Numbered from the stretch's first letter, positions 11,725-24,949 are shown. The stretch is DNA of 64,000 bases from Nemophila menziesii (GCA_029959085.1 JARWIR010000047.1:4712001-4776000); one strand, 5' to 3'. Numbers and translations are program-made. Notes: a model not told the origin generated them from the letters alone.

Positions 11725-13713
11725 GATATGTGGTCATTTCCTGGGTGGAGGTATCCCCCTAAAATTTGTTCTTCGTTTTAATTGCACTTTAGGTCCCTAT
11801 ATTATGCAAAGAATTCTGTATAGATCCCGATATTTGAAAACAAATTTGTTTAAATTTGTGGTGAGTATGTGTATCTCATGCTCTTTCTGTGTTAGATATT
11901 TATATGTTTTATTTTTTCCTTTTACATATGTGTTTGAAAATATATGTATATGTAGAATTTGGGTATTTATAATTTTATCATCACCCTTGGGTTTTGCTCA
12001 CTCCGATTCTTTTCTGCAAAATTCAATTTGTAATACCTATTTAACTAATGACTATTTTTTCCATGATGTGTTACATTAACTGAAGTTGGGGTTATTTTTT
12101 TATTATGTGTTCATCTAATGCAGATCCTTGTCTTTGATGGGAGTAAGAAGATTATTAGAGAAAGATATGGGAATTGAGTTATATGCCTTAGATGCGCATA
12201 AGAAACTCATTAAGGAAATAAATGAGAAGGTAAGCATATAATTCTCTACAAATTGTTTGCAAAAATTATGACATGTCGAGTAGTATATTAGTAAATTCTA
12301 ATTTTGTTAGTGTATATATCTTAGTTTGATTTTGTAATAAATATTTAATCAATTCCATTACTATAAATTGTATAATGGTATCATGTTTTTGTTGCCAGTT
12401 TTTGGAGGGTCAAGACGATGACTTAGAGGATGCTCAAATCCCTAAGATGACTGAGAGTAAAATAAAAAAGGCTATTTGGAAAGAACTTCTCACATTGAAG
12501 ACAACTCTGAGTATGTATCTCTATGTCTTATAAGAATCTTTAGATTCTCTATTTATATTTTGTTTATTATAATCTGCTATCATAATTTTTTAGGACAATA
12601 ACACCTGCTGGTTGGTGTGCGAAGACTACTAGACGAAGATATGCGGCTTCTTAAAAACTCTCTAGATCCCTTCGAGAACTTCATATCTACTCAAATAGAT
12701 GAGGTATATTAAAATTTCTACATGTTTTATCATAATTTTAAAGAATTCCTAGTTTATGAAACTATATATGACCAAATCAACAGGTATTTGCCTCTATGGG
12801 CCTAAAGAAGTCGTACAACACCTAAAAGGAATGTGTTTGTTTAAGAAGCCAATAAGTGTAGATAGAGGAGACGAAGATAGTGCATCTGATGAAAATCAGT
12901 CTGAGATATCTTTTAAGAAGCCTTCTAAGGTTAGTGATATTTCGATTAAAAAAGTAATTTAATGTAAATATGTAAGTATTTATTTTATATGAATTGCAGA
13001 GTAAACAAGTTTTGACTCTTAGATATGAGAAGATTGTGTAAAATTTGAGGTCGATATTAAAGCTTGTGGAATGAGGTTTGTTTGTTTGTATTTATTGGGT
13101 CTATTATTACATATTAATGTGGTCTTTTAAAAATTGATCGTGTGGCATTTTTCTATTGATGTAAAGTGTTCCTCCATCACTTTACGAGAAAGCAATGCAG
13201 GTGGTTGATGAAAACCGGGAAGATTTCTTGATTAATGAGTTAGAGGAGATTTTATCGAGAGAGGGGCTCTCTGAAGATCCTTCCCAAAACGGTATCTTTA
13301 TGTAAAATTATGATATAGATTTATATATTTAATATTTTTTATGAGTTAATGTGATTTTTGGATGTTTTCAGAGATTAAGGAGATCAAAAAAGAAAGGAAA
13401 CAGCGAATAATCTTGAAGGAATTGATTTAGGTAATATTGTGTGGAGTTCTTGCTTTCAACTTGTTATATGACTCCTCCGAAAACAAAAAGCTCGTGCTAA
13501 AGAAGAAGATAATAAATACATTATGAAGAATGTGAATTATGATGATGAAGAAGATGATGATGATATTGATATGGAAGTACCAAAGAAAAAGGAAGAAAAA
13601 GAAAAATATATGAAAGAAGAAGAAGAAGATGAAAAAGAAGAGTATGAAAGTGAGAGTGATAGTGAGAGCAAGAGTGGCGAAGAATATAATGAAGGTATGT
13701 TCACAATCTTTTT
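11725..13713 (+). pseudogene. DEK-C/CHZ-like gene, copy II (exons 2-8, broken)
   Basis: This copy is very similar to copy I, with exons 12124-12229, 12399-12510, 12594-12703, 12784-12929, 13000-13075, 13167-13291 and 13372-13694. It shares with copy I the 4-base insertion in exon 4, the missing base in exon 3 and the stop in exon 6, so copies I and II are recent duplicates of an already broken gene. It keeps the donor after exon 6 that copy I lost, and has a shorter acidic tract. There is no P upstream: the copy starts inside intron 1 at ATATGTGGTCATTTCC. Confidence 0.75.
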
Positions 13714-15158
13714 CCATAGAAAGAAGCAAGTCCACCTTGAACTTAGAATTATGAAATACACATCCATGAATAATAAGGGCCAGGAAGATCATAAACCCGA
13801 GATAAACCCCCAAAAACCAACATGACAGCTCTAAATGCACATGTAATAGTGTCAAAATGTAAAGAAACACGTTAAGATGGATCAAAGACTTTTAAGTTGG
13901 AAAAATAGGATTGATATAATTGTAGGAAAGACCATTATCTCAAATAATCTTAACTCATTTTGAAGTACAATATATGAAACTTGATAGCTAATATTATATT
14001 GATAACTGCCTTTTATATGGCATACAATACCTGTTAGCGTTATAGACAATTTAGCTTTAACGTCATTGAGGATGACATTAAAAGACAATAGATCGTTCTC
14101 ATAGAATTCTCTGACACACAACAAATATGATAATTGAAGAAGGTTTTGACATAAAACCAAGCACCCCATGTGGTTTTCTTCTTGTCGTAGTAAACACACA
14201 TCCTCGAACTATTATTATGACTAAACTCAAAATAATAACAAGATGCACATGCATTCTTTGCGAAAGCGCATATGATTTTTTCACATTAGTTGATTACAAA
14301 CAAGTTCATCAAATAAATCTGAAGTACATGAATATCACTGGTGGGGAGAAGATGTACAAACTTAAAAACTAAGACAAATAACATGTGATTTGCAAATCAG
14401 ATTCACTAGCGTGCTCAACTAACCAGGTAATACTGTCAAAATTTACCTCAGAAACATGTATACTTTTACAAGGAGTATCGTAAAAATAACAATATTGTAT
14501 AATTTCATGACTAGATACTAATTATCTTTCAATTATAAAATTCTTGATAACGGCAAATAAACAATGGTATTCTTGGGGATTGAAATTATTATGATCATTG
14601 TTTATGAATTCTACCAACACTGTATATATATATTGACAGTAAAAAAATTAAAACACAAGCCAAAGAAAAATTCCTAATGAACAATAAACTAACATATCAA
14701 CTATAAACAAACAAAATGGTAAGAGATAAAAATATTACAACTAATAAAAACAATATGTTAGCGTTAAAAATTCAATTTGGTTGAAAAATACCTGCCAAAC
14801 ATAAATAAGGTACTTAACCTAATTTTATAGCTTTTATGAGATAAAAATATGCTTAATACGCTTTGAAAACGTAATTAAAGATTAAGATGATATAAGAATA
14901 TATGACATACGAAAAAAAAGTATAAACAATTAGAATACTGAGTAAAAAAAGATAAACTTTTAACTATATACAACATTTTAGACAATAATATGTATAATCA
15001 ATAAAATTTTGTTTGACTAACAATTGAACTGTTAAATTACAAAACAATGAGTTTTATAACACTACATTGGTGCTTATATTCATAAATCAATTATGTACAA
15101 GTTACTAACAAAGCTAGAGTGATATAATACTTGAAAAAGGAATTTGAAGGATTTGATC
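13714..15158 (-). repeat. T segment, copy II, with minus-strand relic
   Basis: This is homologous to 3757-5135. The minus-strand relic spans 13882-14284 with the same CEKIICAFAKNACASCYYF and LLSFNVILNDVKAKLSI blocks. It extends about 70 bases past the point where copy I is cut and runs directly into the next P copy at 15159, which shows the T-to-P junction of the tandem cassette (ACTTGAAAAAGGAATTTGAA). Confidence 0.55.
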
Positions 15159-16890
15159 GCTTAAGAATTTTTGTAGTAACTATGTAGCTACTGAATAAAT
15201 TTAAAATTTAGATTAAAAAAATCACGCATAATTTAGTGACGTATATGATCAAAACTCTAGTTTATTTATTACTTAACTCAAGTGACAAAAAAATATGAAG
15301 TTCAACAATTATTATTTTATTGATGTTACTTTTACTGATGATATAATAACTAGTGGTAAGCTGATTTAAAGATGTTTTGGGTCAATATTCTGGAAAAAAA
15401 TACAAGAGATAACATATGGAGCAAATTTGTTTCTAGGCTACATATTTCTAAATGACTATTTCTAGGCCAAAGATATTCTAAATGATCATTTTGAATATCT
15501 TTGACTAAACCGTCCAAAAAAAATTGTTTTGGCTTAAAATTGGTTACTTTGAAACACTCATATTTAATAGACACATGCAAGTCATATTATAAAATTATTT
15601 ATTTTTTGACTGGGTTAATCAAATGGTATAAAAATGATCATTCTGAATATATTTGACCAAAAAATTATCATTTGGAATGTTTGGCCTAAAAAAAGCCTAA
15701 AACATAATTTTTTCTAATCTTTAGAGTTAGATAATCTTTAAGGAAAATACTTCCAACCAATAGTGTATGGTGTAATACCAATCATACCCGTCTTTGAAAA
15801 ATTCCTCCATCTAATATTGGATAATCATACACCAATTATAATAATGCACATACCCTAATTAGAGAAACTACGTAGTTAATTTAATGACATGTATTTTATC
15901 AATATGATTGATGATTATGAATTTAAAATTCTACCAGCTAATATAGTTACCTGGACTTAAGATCCATAAATATGATCATTAAATTAACTTTTCTTTTTGA
16001 TGGACTACCGAGCCCAAATAATAACCTAGCACACGGGTATTTCTTTATGAATAAAATGTAATATCATTTGTTTAAGACATAAAAATATTAGTATAAACTA
16101 CTATAGAAAATTTAAAAGTACTATTGATCAATGAAATGAATACTTTTGAAACCTTCCTCAAGCGAATCCTTTCACGGTAAAGTGAAAGTGTTTAATTCTT
16201 CTCTATCCTCTCTGACATCACTTTAATTACCTATAAACATCATAGGTACTTTATTCATTTTTAAACATTATATGTATATCCAGATTCTATTTCTTTTAGG
16301 TATATACAATTAGGTTTAATATTTCAATACTGAATTGAAAAATGTAATTTAACTAATTATGATTAACTTTTAAGTAACTGAGTATTTCAATTTTGAAAAT
16401 GTTATATACATATACAAGTTCAATTTTTTTCTTAATAATTGAACATAAATCATATAAAATACTGTGATAATGATAACATGATAATTTTCAGATTCGATTG
16501 AATTTTGAAATTTAATATATTATTTATTGATAATGATTAATATATATTTTTGTGCCTTTTCACATATTTATTATATCTTTGAGATTCCTATAAATAATAA
16601 ACATAGTTATCATCAAAACAAGGAGTGAGATCGTTGATCATGCTATTTCACAAAACTATCAACAATTCCTAATTGTTTCGTGGTAAGATCTAATTACTAA
16701 ATTAAATTAAATCGGTTATATTAGTGTTTTGTTTGAAGGGAATATGTATTACTTGATTAAAAGTTTGACTACTTCCTTTAATTTTATTCTAATTTGGAGT
16801 ATGAACAATACCCTTATATTCTTATACATGTATAATATAATTTGAAAATATTGTAAATGCTTAACCCTAGCGCAAAACACTTATAAACTT
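15159..16890 (+). repeat. P segment, copy III
   Basis: This is homologous to 1-1735. It carries the MITE-like hairpin at 15463-15689 and the exon-like block at about 16565-16682, whose acceptor is changed from CACAG to CACAT. It has an extra stretch near 16065-16140 that copy I lacks (copy I appears deleted there). Confidence 0.6.
15463..15689. mobile_element. MITE-like inverted-repeat element in P (copy III)
   Basis: This is the same element as at 305-530, better preserved here: the inner inverted motif AATGATCATT is intact in both arms. It has no coding capacity. Confidence 0.4.
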
Positions 16891-18557
16891 TTAATACTTA
16901 ATATGTGGTCATTTCTGGGGCAGAGGTGGCACCCGAAAATTTGTTCTTCGTTTAAATTGCACTTTTGGTCACTATATTATGCAAAGACTTCTGTATAGAT
17001 CTCGATATTCGAAAACCAATTTGTTAAAATTTGTGGTGAGTATGTGTAGCTCATGTTCTTTTTGTGTTAGATATTTATATGTTTTATTTTTTGCCTTTTA
17101 TATATGTGTTTTAAAATATATGTAGAATATTCGTATTTATAACTCTATCATCACCCCTGGGTTTTGGTCACTCCGATTCTTTTCTGCAAAATTCAATTTG
17201 TAATACCTATTTAACTTATGACTATATTTTCCAATATGTGGTACATAAACTGAAGTTGGGGTTATTTTTTAATTATGTGTTCATCTAATGCAGATCCTTG
17301 TCTTTGATGGGAGTAAGAAGATCATTAGAGAAAGATATGAGGATTAAGTTATATGCCTTAGATGAGCATATGAAACTCATTAAGGAAATAACTGAGAAGG
17401 TAAGCATATGATTTTTCTACAAATTGTTTGCAAAAATTGCTGACATGTCGAGTAGTATATTAGTAAATTCTAATTTTGTTAGCGTATATATCTTTGTTTG
17501 ATTTTGTAATAAATATTTTATCAGTTCCATTACTATAAATTGTATAATGGTATCATGTTTTTGTTGCCAGTGAGGGTCAAGATTATGACTTAGAGGATGC
17601 TCAAATCCCTAAGATGATAGAGAGTAGAATAAAAAAGGCTATTTAGAAAGAACTTCTCACATAGAAGACAACTTTGAGTATCTATCTTTATATCTTATAA
17701 GAATCTTTAGATTCTTATTTATATTTTGTTTATTATAATCCGCTAACATAATTTTTAGGACAATAACACCTGCTGGTGTGCGAAGACTACTAGAAGCTTC
17801 TAAAAACTCAGAAGATCCCTTCAAGAACTTCATATACTCAAATAAATGAGGTATATTAAAATTTCTACATGTTTTATCTTAATTTTAAAGGATTTCTAGT
17901 TTATGAATCTATATATGATCAAATCAACAAGTATTTGCATCGGTGGGCCCAAAGAAGACGTACAACACCTAAAAAGAAGGTGTGTGTTTATAACAAGAAG
18001 CAGAAAAAATTGTTAAGAAGTCAATAAGTGTAGATAGAGGAGACGAAGAGAGTGCATATGATAAAAATCAATCTGGGATATCTTCTAAGAAACCTTCTAA
18101 GGTTAGTGATATTTCGATTAAAACAATAATTTAATGTAAATATGTAAGTATTTAATTTATAGGAATTGCTAAGTAAACAAGTTTTGACTCCCGGTTATGA
18201 GAAGCGTGTGTAAAATTTGAGATCGATTATTAAAGCTGGCGAAATGAGGTTTTGTTGTTTGTGTTTATTGGGTATATTATTATATATTAATGTTGTCTTG
18301 TAAAAATTGATCTTTTGTCTGTTTTTCCATTGGAGTAAAGTGTTCCCCCATCAATGAAAAGCAGGTGGTTGATGAAAAGCGTGAAGATTCCTTGATTAAT
18401 GAGTTAGAGAAGATTTTATCGAGAGTAGGGCTCTCTAAAAATCCTTCCCAAAACGGTATCTTTATGTAAAATTCTGATATAGATTTATACATTTAATATT
18501 TTTTATGAGTTAATGTTATTTTTGGATGTTATCAGAGATTAAAGATGTCAAAAAAGT
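16891..18557 (+). pseudogene. DEK-C/CHZ-like gene, copy III (exons 2-8 start, heavily broken)
   Basis: Exon equivalents are 17294-17399, 17571-17677, 17759-17850, about 17931-18101, about 18173-18248, 18341-18455 and 18536-18557. It keeps the probably correct exon 4 start ITPAGVRR, without the 4-base insertion of copies I and II. Lesions: stops in exon 2 (GGATTAAG) and exon 3 (ATTTAGAAAG), loss of the TTTATGG start of exon 3, mutated acceptors before exons 5 and 6, and loss of the LYKK codons in exon 7. It is cut at 18557 inside exon 8, where a truncated P begins. Confidence 0.7.
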
Positions 18558-19370
18558 AAATTTGAAAGTACTATTGACAAATGAAATAAATACTTTTGAA
18601 ATAAAAATTTTGTTTTTAAAATTTTTCTAGATCTACCTTCCTCAAACGACATCGAATCCTTCCATCTTCATGGTAAAGTGAAGGTGTTTAATCCTTCTCT
18701 ATCCTCTCTGACATCACTTTCTTTATTCAGTTTTAAACATTATATGTATATCCAGATTATATTTCTTTTAGGTATATCCGATTAGGTTTAATATTTTAAT
18801 ATTGAATTCAAAAAAAGTAATTTAACTAATTATGATTCATTTTTAAGTAACTGAGTATATGTTAATTCAATTTTTGAAAATATTATATACATATACAAGT
18901 TCAATTTTTTTCTTAATAATTAAAAATAAATTTAATGAAATATTGTGATAATAATAACTTGATAATTCTCAGATGCTATTTAATTTTGAAATTTAATATA
19001 TTTTTTATTTATAATGGTTAATATATATTTTTGTTTTTTTTTCGCAGATTTAATATAACTTTGAGATTCCTATCAATAATAAACATAATTATCAACAAAA
19101 CAAGGAATGAGATAGTTGATCATGCTATTTCACAAAACTATCAACAATTCATAATTGTTTTAGTGGTAAGATCTAATTACTAAATTAAATTAGATAGGTT
19201 ATATTAGTGTTTTGTTTGAAGGGAATATATATTACATGATTAAAAGTTTGACTAATTTCTACAATTTTACTCTAATTTGGAATATGAACAATACTCTTAT
19301 GTTATTATACATGTATAACATACTTTGAGAATATTGTAAATGCTTAACCCTAGCCAAAACGCTTATAACC
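18558..19370 (+). repeat. P segment, copy IV (truncated)
   Basis: This matches the 3' half of P (from about 16108 in copy III). The MITE-like element and upstream part are missing. The exon-like block is at 19048-19165 with a GCAG acceptor. It leads directly into the first unit of the tandem array. Confidence 0.6.
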
Positions 19371-20225
19371 TTATAATGCTTAATATGTGGTCATTTCCGG
19401 GGCAGAGGTAGCCCCCGAAAATTTGTTCTTCATTTTAATTGCACTTTTGGTCCCTATATTATGCAAAGACTTCTGTATAGATCCCAATAATCGAAAACCA
19501 ATTTGTTTAAATTTATGGTGAGTATGTGTATCTCATGGTCTTCTGTGTTAGATATTTATATGTTTGAATTTTTTCCTTTTACATCTGTGTTTTAAAATAT
19601 ATTTAGAATTTGCGTATTTATAACTTTATCATCAACCCTTTGTTTTGGTCCCTCCGATTCTTGTCTGCAAAATTCAATTTGTAATATCTATTTAACTTAT
19701 GACTATACATTCCAAGATGTGGAACATAAACTAAAGTTGGGGCTATTTTTTAATTATGTGGTCATTTAATGCAGATCCTTGTCTTTGATGGGAGTAAGAA
19801 GAATATTAGAGAAATATATGGGGATTGAGTTATATGCCTTAGATGAGCATAATAAACTCATTAAGGAAATAAATGAGAAGGTAAGCATATGATTTTCTAC
19901 AATTGTTTGCAAAAATTGCTTGATTCTGTAATAACTGTTTTATCAACTCATAAATTGTATAATGGTATCATGTTTTTGTTGCCCGTTTATGGAGGGTCAG
20001 GATGATGACTTAGAGGATGCTTAAATCCCTAAGATGACTGAGAGTAAAGTAAAAAAGGCTGTTTGGAAAGGACTTCTTACATTGAAGACAACTCTGAGTA
20101 TGTATCTCTATATCTTATAAGAATCTATAAATTCTCTATTTATATTTTGTTTATTATAATCCGCTAACATAATTTTTAGGACAATAACACAATGCTGGGG
20201 TGCAAACACTACTAGAAGAAGATAT
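19371..20225 (+). pseudogene. DEK-C/CHZ-like fragment, array unit 1 (exons 2-4)
   Basis: Exons are 19775-19880, 19986-20097 and 20180-20225. The acceptor before exon 3 is changed (GCCCG for GCCAG), and a stretch of the preceding intron is deleted. Exon 3 carries the same missing base as the other array copies (FMEGQDDDLEDA, then a stop). D is cut in exon 4 after AGAAGAAGATAT, where the foldback element begins (AAGGGTGGTGG). Confidence 0.7.
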
Positions 20226-21595
20226 AAGGGTGGTGGTGGTGGTGATATATATACACCCTAAGAAACCTGCAGAGATATAAGGGTTAGGGCATTAGTATTA
20301 ATGATTAATTTCATTAATATCTTATCCCAGCCAATCGAGTCCATGCATGAGCCTAGATAATCATTAGATCTATCGCTATTATCCTACATAAAAGAACTTT
20401 GCTTCGTGAAGAGAAAATATTGCCTAATTGGTCTGCAAGTTAAGAGAAAAAGGGACCTAAAAACTTGACGAGTCTTAGTAAAATTAGTCTGGCTGAGTTG
20501 ATCTCTCTTGCCCATCTCAAAACTATAGGTCCAATTAGAGGCTTGGTAGTGATAAGTGGAAAACCTACTCATTTGGGAAGTTTTTCATCTCACCAGAATC
20601 AGACCGCCATCTGTATATGTACTCATGACAATCGTAGGATATTTTCACTAAAAAGTAGTCACTTTTAAACCCCAAAAGTTGTAAGGTTGTCTACTTTTCG
20701 ATGAAGGTAGTATACTACTGTACTAGGGTTATGGTTGAGAAAGAGTTGGAGATGAGGGTCATAGTTCCGATCAGGTTCAATCCATTATTAGTTAAGTATT
20801 GTTTAATCCCATAAGTTTTAATAAAAAATTAAAAAACATTGAACTTATTAATTTATTTATACCACCTCTATTTTATTGTTGAACCTATAAATTTTTAATA
20901 AGGCAAATCAAACCCAAAAAATATATTATTTTCCCCACCAAATTAGCCCCATAAGTTTCAAAAAACCAAAAATAAACTCCAAAAACATGGAGCAAGAATC
21001 CATGATGCTAAATTATACCTTAGGATAAGAATATATGTCTTTGTCCCTAAAAGATATAGAATTATCATTTCTTGTTGGTAATATAAACATAAATTGTGGA
21101 ATTAACCCAATTTGGGATTTTTTGGCATGATTTTGAAGTTTTGTTTATCAACAACAGCAAGTGTGTGATGTAAAAGCACCAAGTGGTGAAATATTATGTG
21201 ATTTCTCAATCTGATGAATTAAGTGCTCCTACTATGTTTTTTGTTAGTTAAATTGCTATTAAAATTTAATTCAGAGAAATAATGATTATTAATGCCTTCA
21301 TTTAGTTGGATGCAACATGTATTGGGATCTAACACAAGATGATATGTATAAGAGAGATACATATATTGGGAACAACACATTTATATCATTTATCGTGTCC
21401 AATAAATCATTTATTCATTACTTCTTAATATGTGCTTCTTAGTATAGGATTTGTTTCTAAACAAGGTCTAAAAAAGGGTACTAATTTTAAATATTCATAA
21501 AAAGTTTAAAACCCTTTTATCTCTCTGAAGTTACAATATTTTGGTTATGAAGTTCATAAATATTGTTCTTTGTACCAAAATTTGTTAAATAGAAA
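20226..21595 (+). repeat. B segment, array unit 1
   Basis: B is the outer part of the foldback element's left arm. It starts with a variable (GGT)n run, then ATATATACACCC and CTGCAGAGATATAAGGG. It holds short open frames on both strands (20465-20668 + and 20384-20572 -), conserved in most units but without a recognised domain. The block GTTGGATGCAACATGTATTG (about 21307) is the source of the palindrome loop. B recurs at 24950, 29606, 34374 and 39025, and inverted at 42818-44217. Confidence 0.7.
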
Positions 21596-21675
21596 GTGGT
21601 GGTCTAGGAATTTTCCCATCAACAAGCCTTCAACACTTTTAGGTGTTAAGGGCCGTACAGCTTGTTGGTGGAAAG

Positions 21676-21856
21676 TGGGCCACCACCTAGAAATGGGCCT
21701 AGTCGTTTGAACTCTCATTTGGTAAGGCATTAGCTTGACCCATATTAAGATGCGGTATATATCCTTCTCAAAGCAGCATAAATCTCTTTTATCCTTAAAC
21801 ACGGCTTCATAACCCTACCTACCCAATTAGAAATAATCATTTACCGCCGCCCAGAC
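21676..21856 (+). promoter_or_regulatory. Captured MBD promoter region (representative copy)
   Basis: Upstream of the MBD start codon at 21857 lie two TGGGCC motifs (21676-21681 and 21694-21699; site II/TCP-type) and AACCCTA (21811-21817; telo-box-like). In plants these pairs are typical of promoters of growth-related housekeeping genes (established knowledge). The region is present in both arms of every unit, except the right arm of unit 4, where about 125 bp is deleted. Each copy drives toward the palindrome centre. Activity is not shown by sequence. Confidence 0.45.
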
Positions 21857-22750
21857 ATGGATTTGAACTTTTCCCTAATAGATGCTAATGAATCTGATGT
21901 AGGTGAGGGAATCCAATCTTCTGAGAGATATTGTATATCCATATCAAATCATCCGGATTGGTTGCCTAGCGACTGGAAATGTGAGCCCAAAGTGCGCGCT
22001 AATGGGGCCTCTGCTGGACGCGTAGACTGGGTAAATTTCAAGTTCATTTTCAATTATAGCTTTAGACGTAATAAGATAGATATTGGTTTATATATCAAAT
22101 TTTTTATTTAGTAGGATTTCATTAGTTCTAATGAATAGAAGGGGCTTACTTATGTGTCATTTTGTGTGTATAAATAAAATTCTTCTAATTTTGGGGTTTA
22201 TATTTTCATGTTATTAAATAAATATTATCAAATTTCAAGTAATAAGGAACAATTGGTAGGTTAAAGAAGTATGGACAGTTGATTCTCAGCTGGTCCTATG
22301 TATTTAAGTTCCGTAGAACTGAATTTGTTGTTTTTTTTTATATTAGATATATGATAAAATAATTGAAATTAAATTATGTTATAATTCTTGTTAATAGAAA
22401 GATTAGACAACCCCTTAGCTTATATCAGGTTTCATTATTTAAATTTTGAGAGATTCTTTACTTATAGAAGATTTCATTGTTTTGAGTTACACCGATTTAA
22501 CATATTTAGAACTGAATTTGCCTTACATAATCATTTTATTTAACTTATTTGCGCCTCCACATGCTATTCAAATATGATTTGATTTTTGTCATATCTGTTA
22601 TTTATTAATGACATAAAGTGTATATGTGTATATGAAGTATTACGTGAATCCCATGAGCGGACAAAAGTTCCGCTCCAAGAATGAGGTCATACATTTCATT
22701 GAAACAGGCTCTAAGCGTAAGACAAGAAAAAATCTAAGAACGAATCAAAG
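21857..22750 (+). pseudogene. Methyl-CpG-binding domain (MBD) gene fragment, unit 1 left arm
   Basis: Exon 1 is 21857-22030 (58 codons, MDLNFSLIDANESD ... DWLPSDWKCEPKVRANGAS, AGRVDW), followed by a GTAAAT donor. Exon 2 is 22638-22750, starting YYVNPMSGQKFRSKNEVIHF and ETGSKRK after a TATGAAG acceptor. The joined product has the plant MBD signature: LP-W, R-GA-AG-VD, YY-DP-SG-KFRSK-EV, ETG. Such domains read methylated CpG in chromatin. A one-base deletion in exon 2 after KRK shifts the frame; it is shared by all left arms. The intact length in right arms is 58+38 codons, i.e. only the start and the MBD of a longer gene. Trp stands where many MBDs have Lys before YY. Confidence 0.8.
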
Positions 22751-22810
22751 GTGGGTGCATATAGTTTTTTTATATGCAAAATCAATTTTAACTTATTTAT
22801 TTATGTATAT

Positions 22811-22842
22811 TGTGTTAGATCCCAATACATGTTGCATCCAAC
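22811..22842 (-). other. Palindrome loop copied from B (unit 1)
   Basis: The 32-base loop (TGTGTTAGATCCCAATACAT and 12 more bases) is the exact reverse complement of bases in B near 21306-21340. It is also found at 32204-32235, 36986-37017 and 41562-41593, and is missing in unit 2. Confidence 0.8.
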
Positions 22843-22906
22843 AAAAATATACATAAAAAAATAAGTTAAAATTGATTTTGCGTATAAAAAAACTATATGC
22901 ACCCAC

Positions 22907-23799
22907 CTTTGATTCGTTCTTCGATTTTTTCTTGCTCTTACGCTTAGAGCCTGTTTCAATGAAATTTATGACCTCATTCTTGGAGCAGAACTTTTGTCCG
23001 CTCATGGGATCCACGTAATACTTCATATACACATCTACGCTTTATGTCATTAATAAATAAAAGATATGACAAAAATCAAATCATATTTAAACAGCATTTG
23101 GAGGCGCAAATAAGTAAACATAAAACGATTATGTAAGGCAAATTCAGTTCTAAAAATGTTAAATCGGTGTAACTCAAAACAATGAAATCTTCTATAATTA
23201 AAAAATCTCTCAAAATTTAAATAATGAAACCTGATATAAGCTAAGAGGTTGTCTAATCTTTCTATTAACAAGAATTATAACATAATTTAATTTCAATTAT
23301 TTTATCATATATCTAATATAAAAAAACAACAAATTCAGTTCCACAGAACTTAAATACATAGGACCAGCTGAGAATCAACTGTCGTTACTTCTTTAACCTA
23401 CCAATTGTTCCTTATTACTTGAAATTTGATAATATTTATTTAATAACATGAAAATATAAACCCCAAAATTAGAAGAATTTTATTTATACACACAAAATGA
23501 CACATAAGTAAGTCCTTTCTATTCATTAGAACTAATGAAATCCTACTAAATAAAAAATGTGATATATAAACCAATATCTATCTTATTAAGTCTAAAGCTA
23601 TAATTAAAATGAACTTGAAATTTGCCCAGTCTACGCGTCCAACATAGGCCCCATTAGCGCGCACTTTGGGCTCACATTTCCAGTCGCTAGGCAACCAATC
23701 CAGATGATTTGATATGGATCTACAAGATCTCTCAGAAGATTGGATCCCCTCACCTACATCAGATTCATTAGCATCTATTGGGGCAAAGTTCAAATCCAT
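22907..23799 (-). pseudogene. MBD gene fragment, unit 1 right arm
   Basis: Exon 1 is 23626-23799 and exon 2 is 22907-23020 (114 nt, 38 codons). Both exons are open and in phase, ending KRKSKKKSKNESK before a GTGGGT donor. The exon 1 donor is changed from GT to GC. Changes from consensus include FCSKNEVINF in exon 2. The ATG is preceded by the same promoter-like region in opposite orientation. Confidence 0.75.
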
Positions 23800-24067
23800 G
23801 TCTGGGCGGCTGTAAATGATTATTTCTAATTGGGTAGGTAGGGTTATAAAGCGGTGTTTAAGGATAAAAGAGATTTATGCTGCTTCGAGAAGGATATAAA
23901 CCGCATCTTAATATGGGTCAAACTAATGCCTTACCAAATGAGAGTTCAAACGACTAGGCCCATTTCTAGGTGGTGGCCCACTTTCCACCAACAAGCCGCA
24001 CTTGTAAGGCCCTTAACACCTAAAAGTGTTGTAGGCTTGTTGATGGGCAAATTCCTAGACCACCACC

Positions 24068-24949
24068 TTATAATTCTTAATATGTGGTCATTTCCGGGGC
24101 AGAGGTAGCCCCTGAAAATTTGTTCTTCCTTTTAATTGCACTGTTGGTCCCTATATTATGCAAAGACTTCTGTATAGATCCCGATAATCAAAAACTAATT
24201 TGTTTAAATTTATGGTGAGTATGTGTAGCTCATGGTCTTCTGTGTTAGATATTTATATGTTTGAATTTTTTCCTTTTATATATGTGTTTTAAAATATATG
24301 TAGAATTTGCGTATTTATAACTTTATCATCAACCCTTTGTTTTGGTCCCTCCGATTCTTTTCAGCAAAATTCAATTTGTAATATCTATTTAACTTATGAC
24401 TATACTTTCCAAGATGTGGTACATAAACTAAAGTTGGGGCTATTTTTTAATTATGTGTTCATCTAATGCAGATCCTTGTCTTTGATCGGAGTAAGAAGAT
24501 TATTAGAGAAATATATGGGGATTGAGTTATATGCCTTAGATGAGCATAAGAAACTCATTAAGGAAATAAATGAGAAGGTAAGCATATGATTTTCTACAAT
24601 TGTTTGCAAAAATTGCTAACCAGTCGAGTAGTATATTAGTCAATTCTAATTTTGTTAGCATATATATCTTTGTTTGATTCTGTAATAAATGTTTTATCAA
24701 CTCATAAATTGTATGGAGGGTCAGGATGATGACTTAGAGGATGCTCAAATCCCTAAGATGACTGAGAGTAAAGTAAAAAAGGCTGTTTGGAAAGGACTTC
24801 TCACATTGAAGACAACTCTGAGTATGTATCTCTATATCTTATAAGAATCCTTAAATTCTCTATTTATATTTTGTTTATTATAATCTGCTAACATAATTTT
24901 TAGGACAATAACACAATGCTGGATTGCAAACACTACTAGAAGTAGATAT
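24068..24949 (+). pseudogene. DEK-C/CHZ-like fragment, array unit 2
   Basis: Exons are 24472-24577, about 24712-24821 and 24904-24949. About 31 bases, including the acceptor before exon 3, are deleted (AATTGTATGGAGGG), a lesion shared with unit 3 only. Exon 2 is otherwise open (GVRRLLEKYMGIELYALDEH). Confidence 0.7.

Larger units (their letters stand above)
21596..24067. repeat. MBD palindrome, array unit 1
   Basis: The left arm is 21596-22810, the loop 22811-22842 (32 bp) and the right arm 22843-24067. The arms are near-perfect inverted copies over about 1.2 kb. Each holds, from outside in, a promoter-like region, MBD exon 1, an intron of about 0.6 kb, MBD exon 2 and the start of the next intron. 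Confidence 0.9.

Noticed and set aside
20384..20668. Overlapping short frames on both strands in B, repeated in most units
   Set aside because: Conservation is explained by recent array amplification; the frame is broken in unit 3 and no domain is seen, so I do not call a protein.
21554..21802. Minus-strand frame starting MFKDKRDLCCFE, repeated in most arms
   Set aside because: It runs antisense through the MBD promoter region and across the B-arm border; it has no recognisable domain and varies at its end among units.
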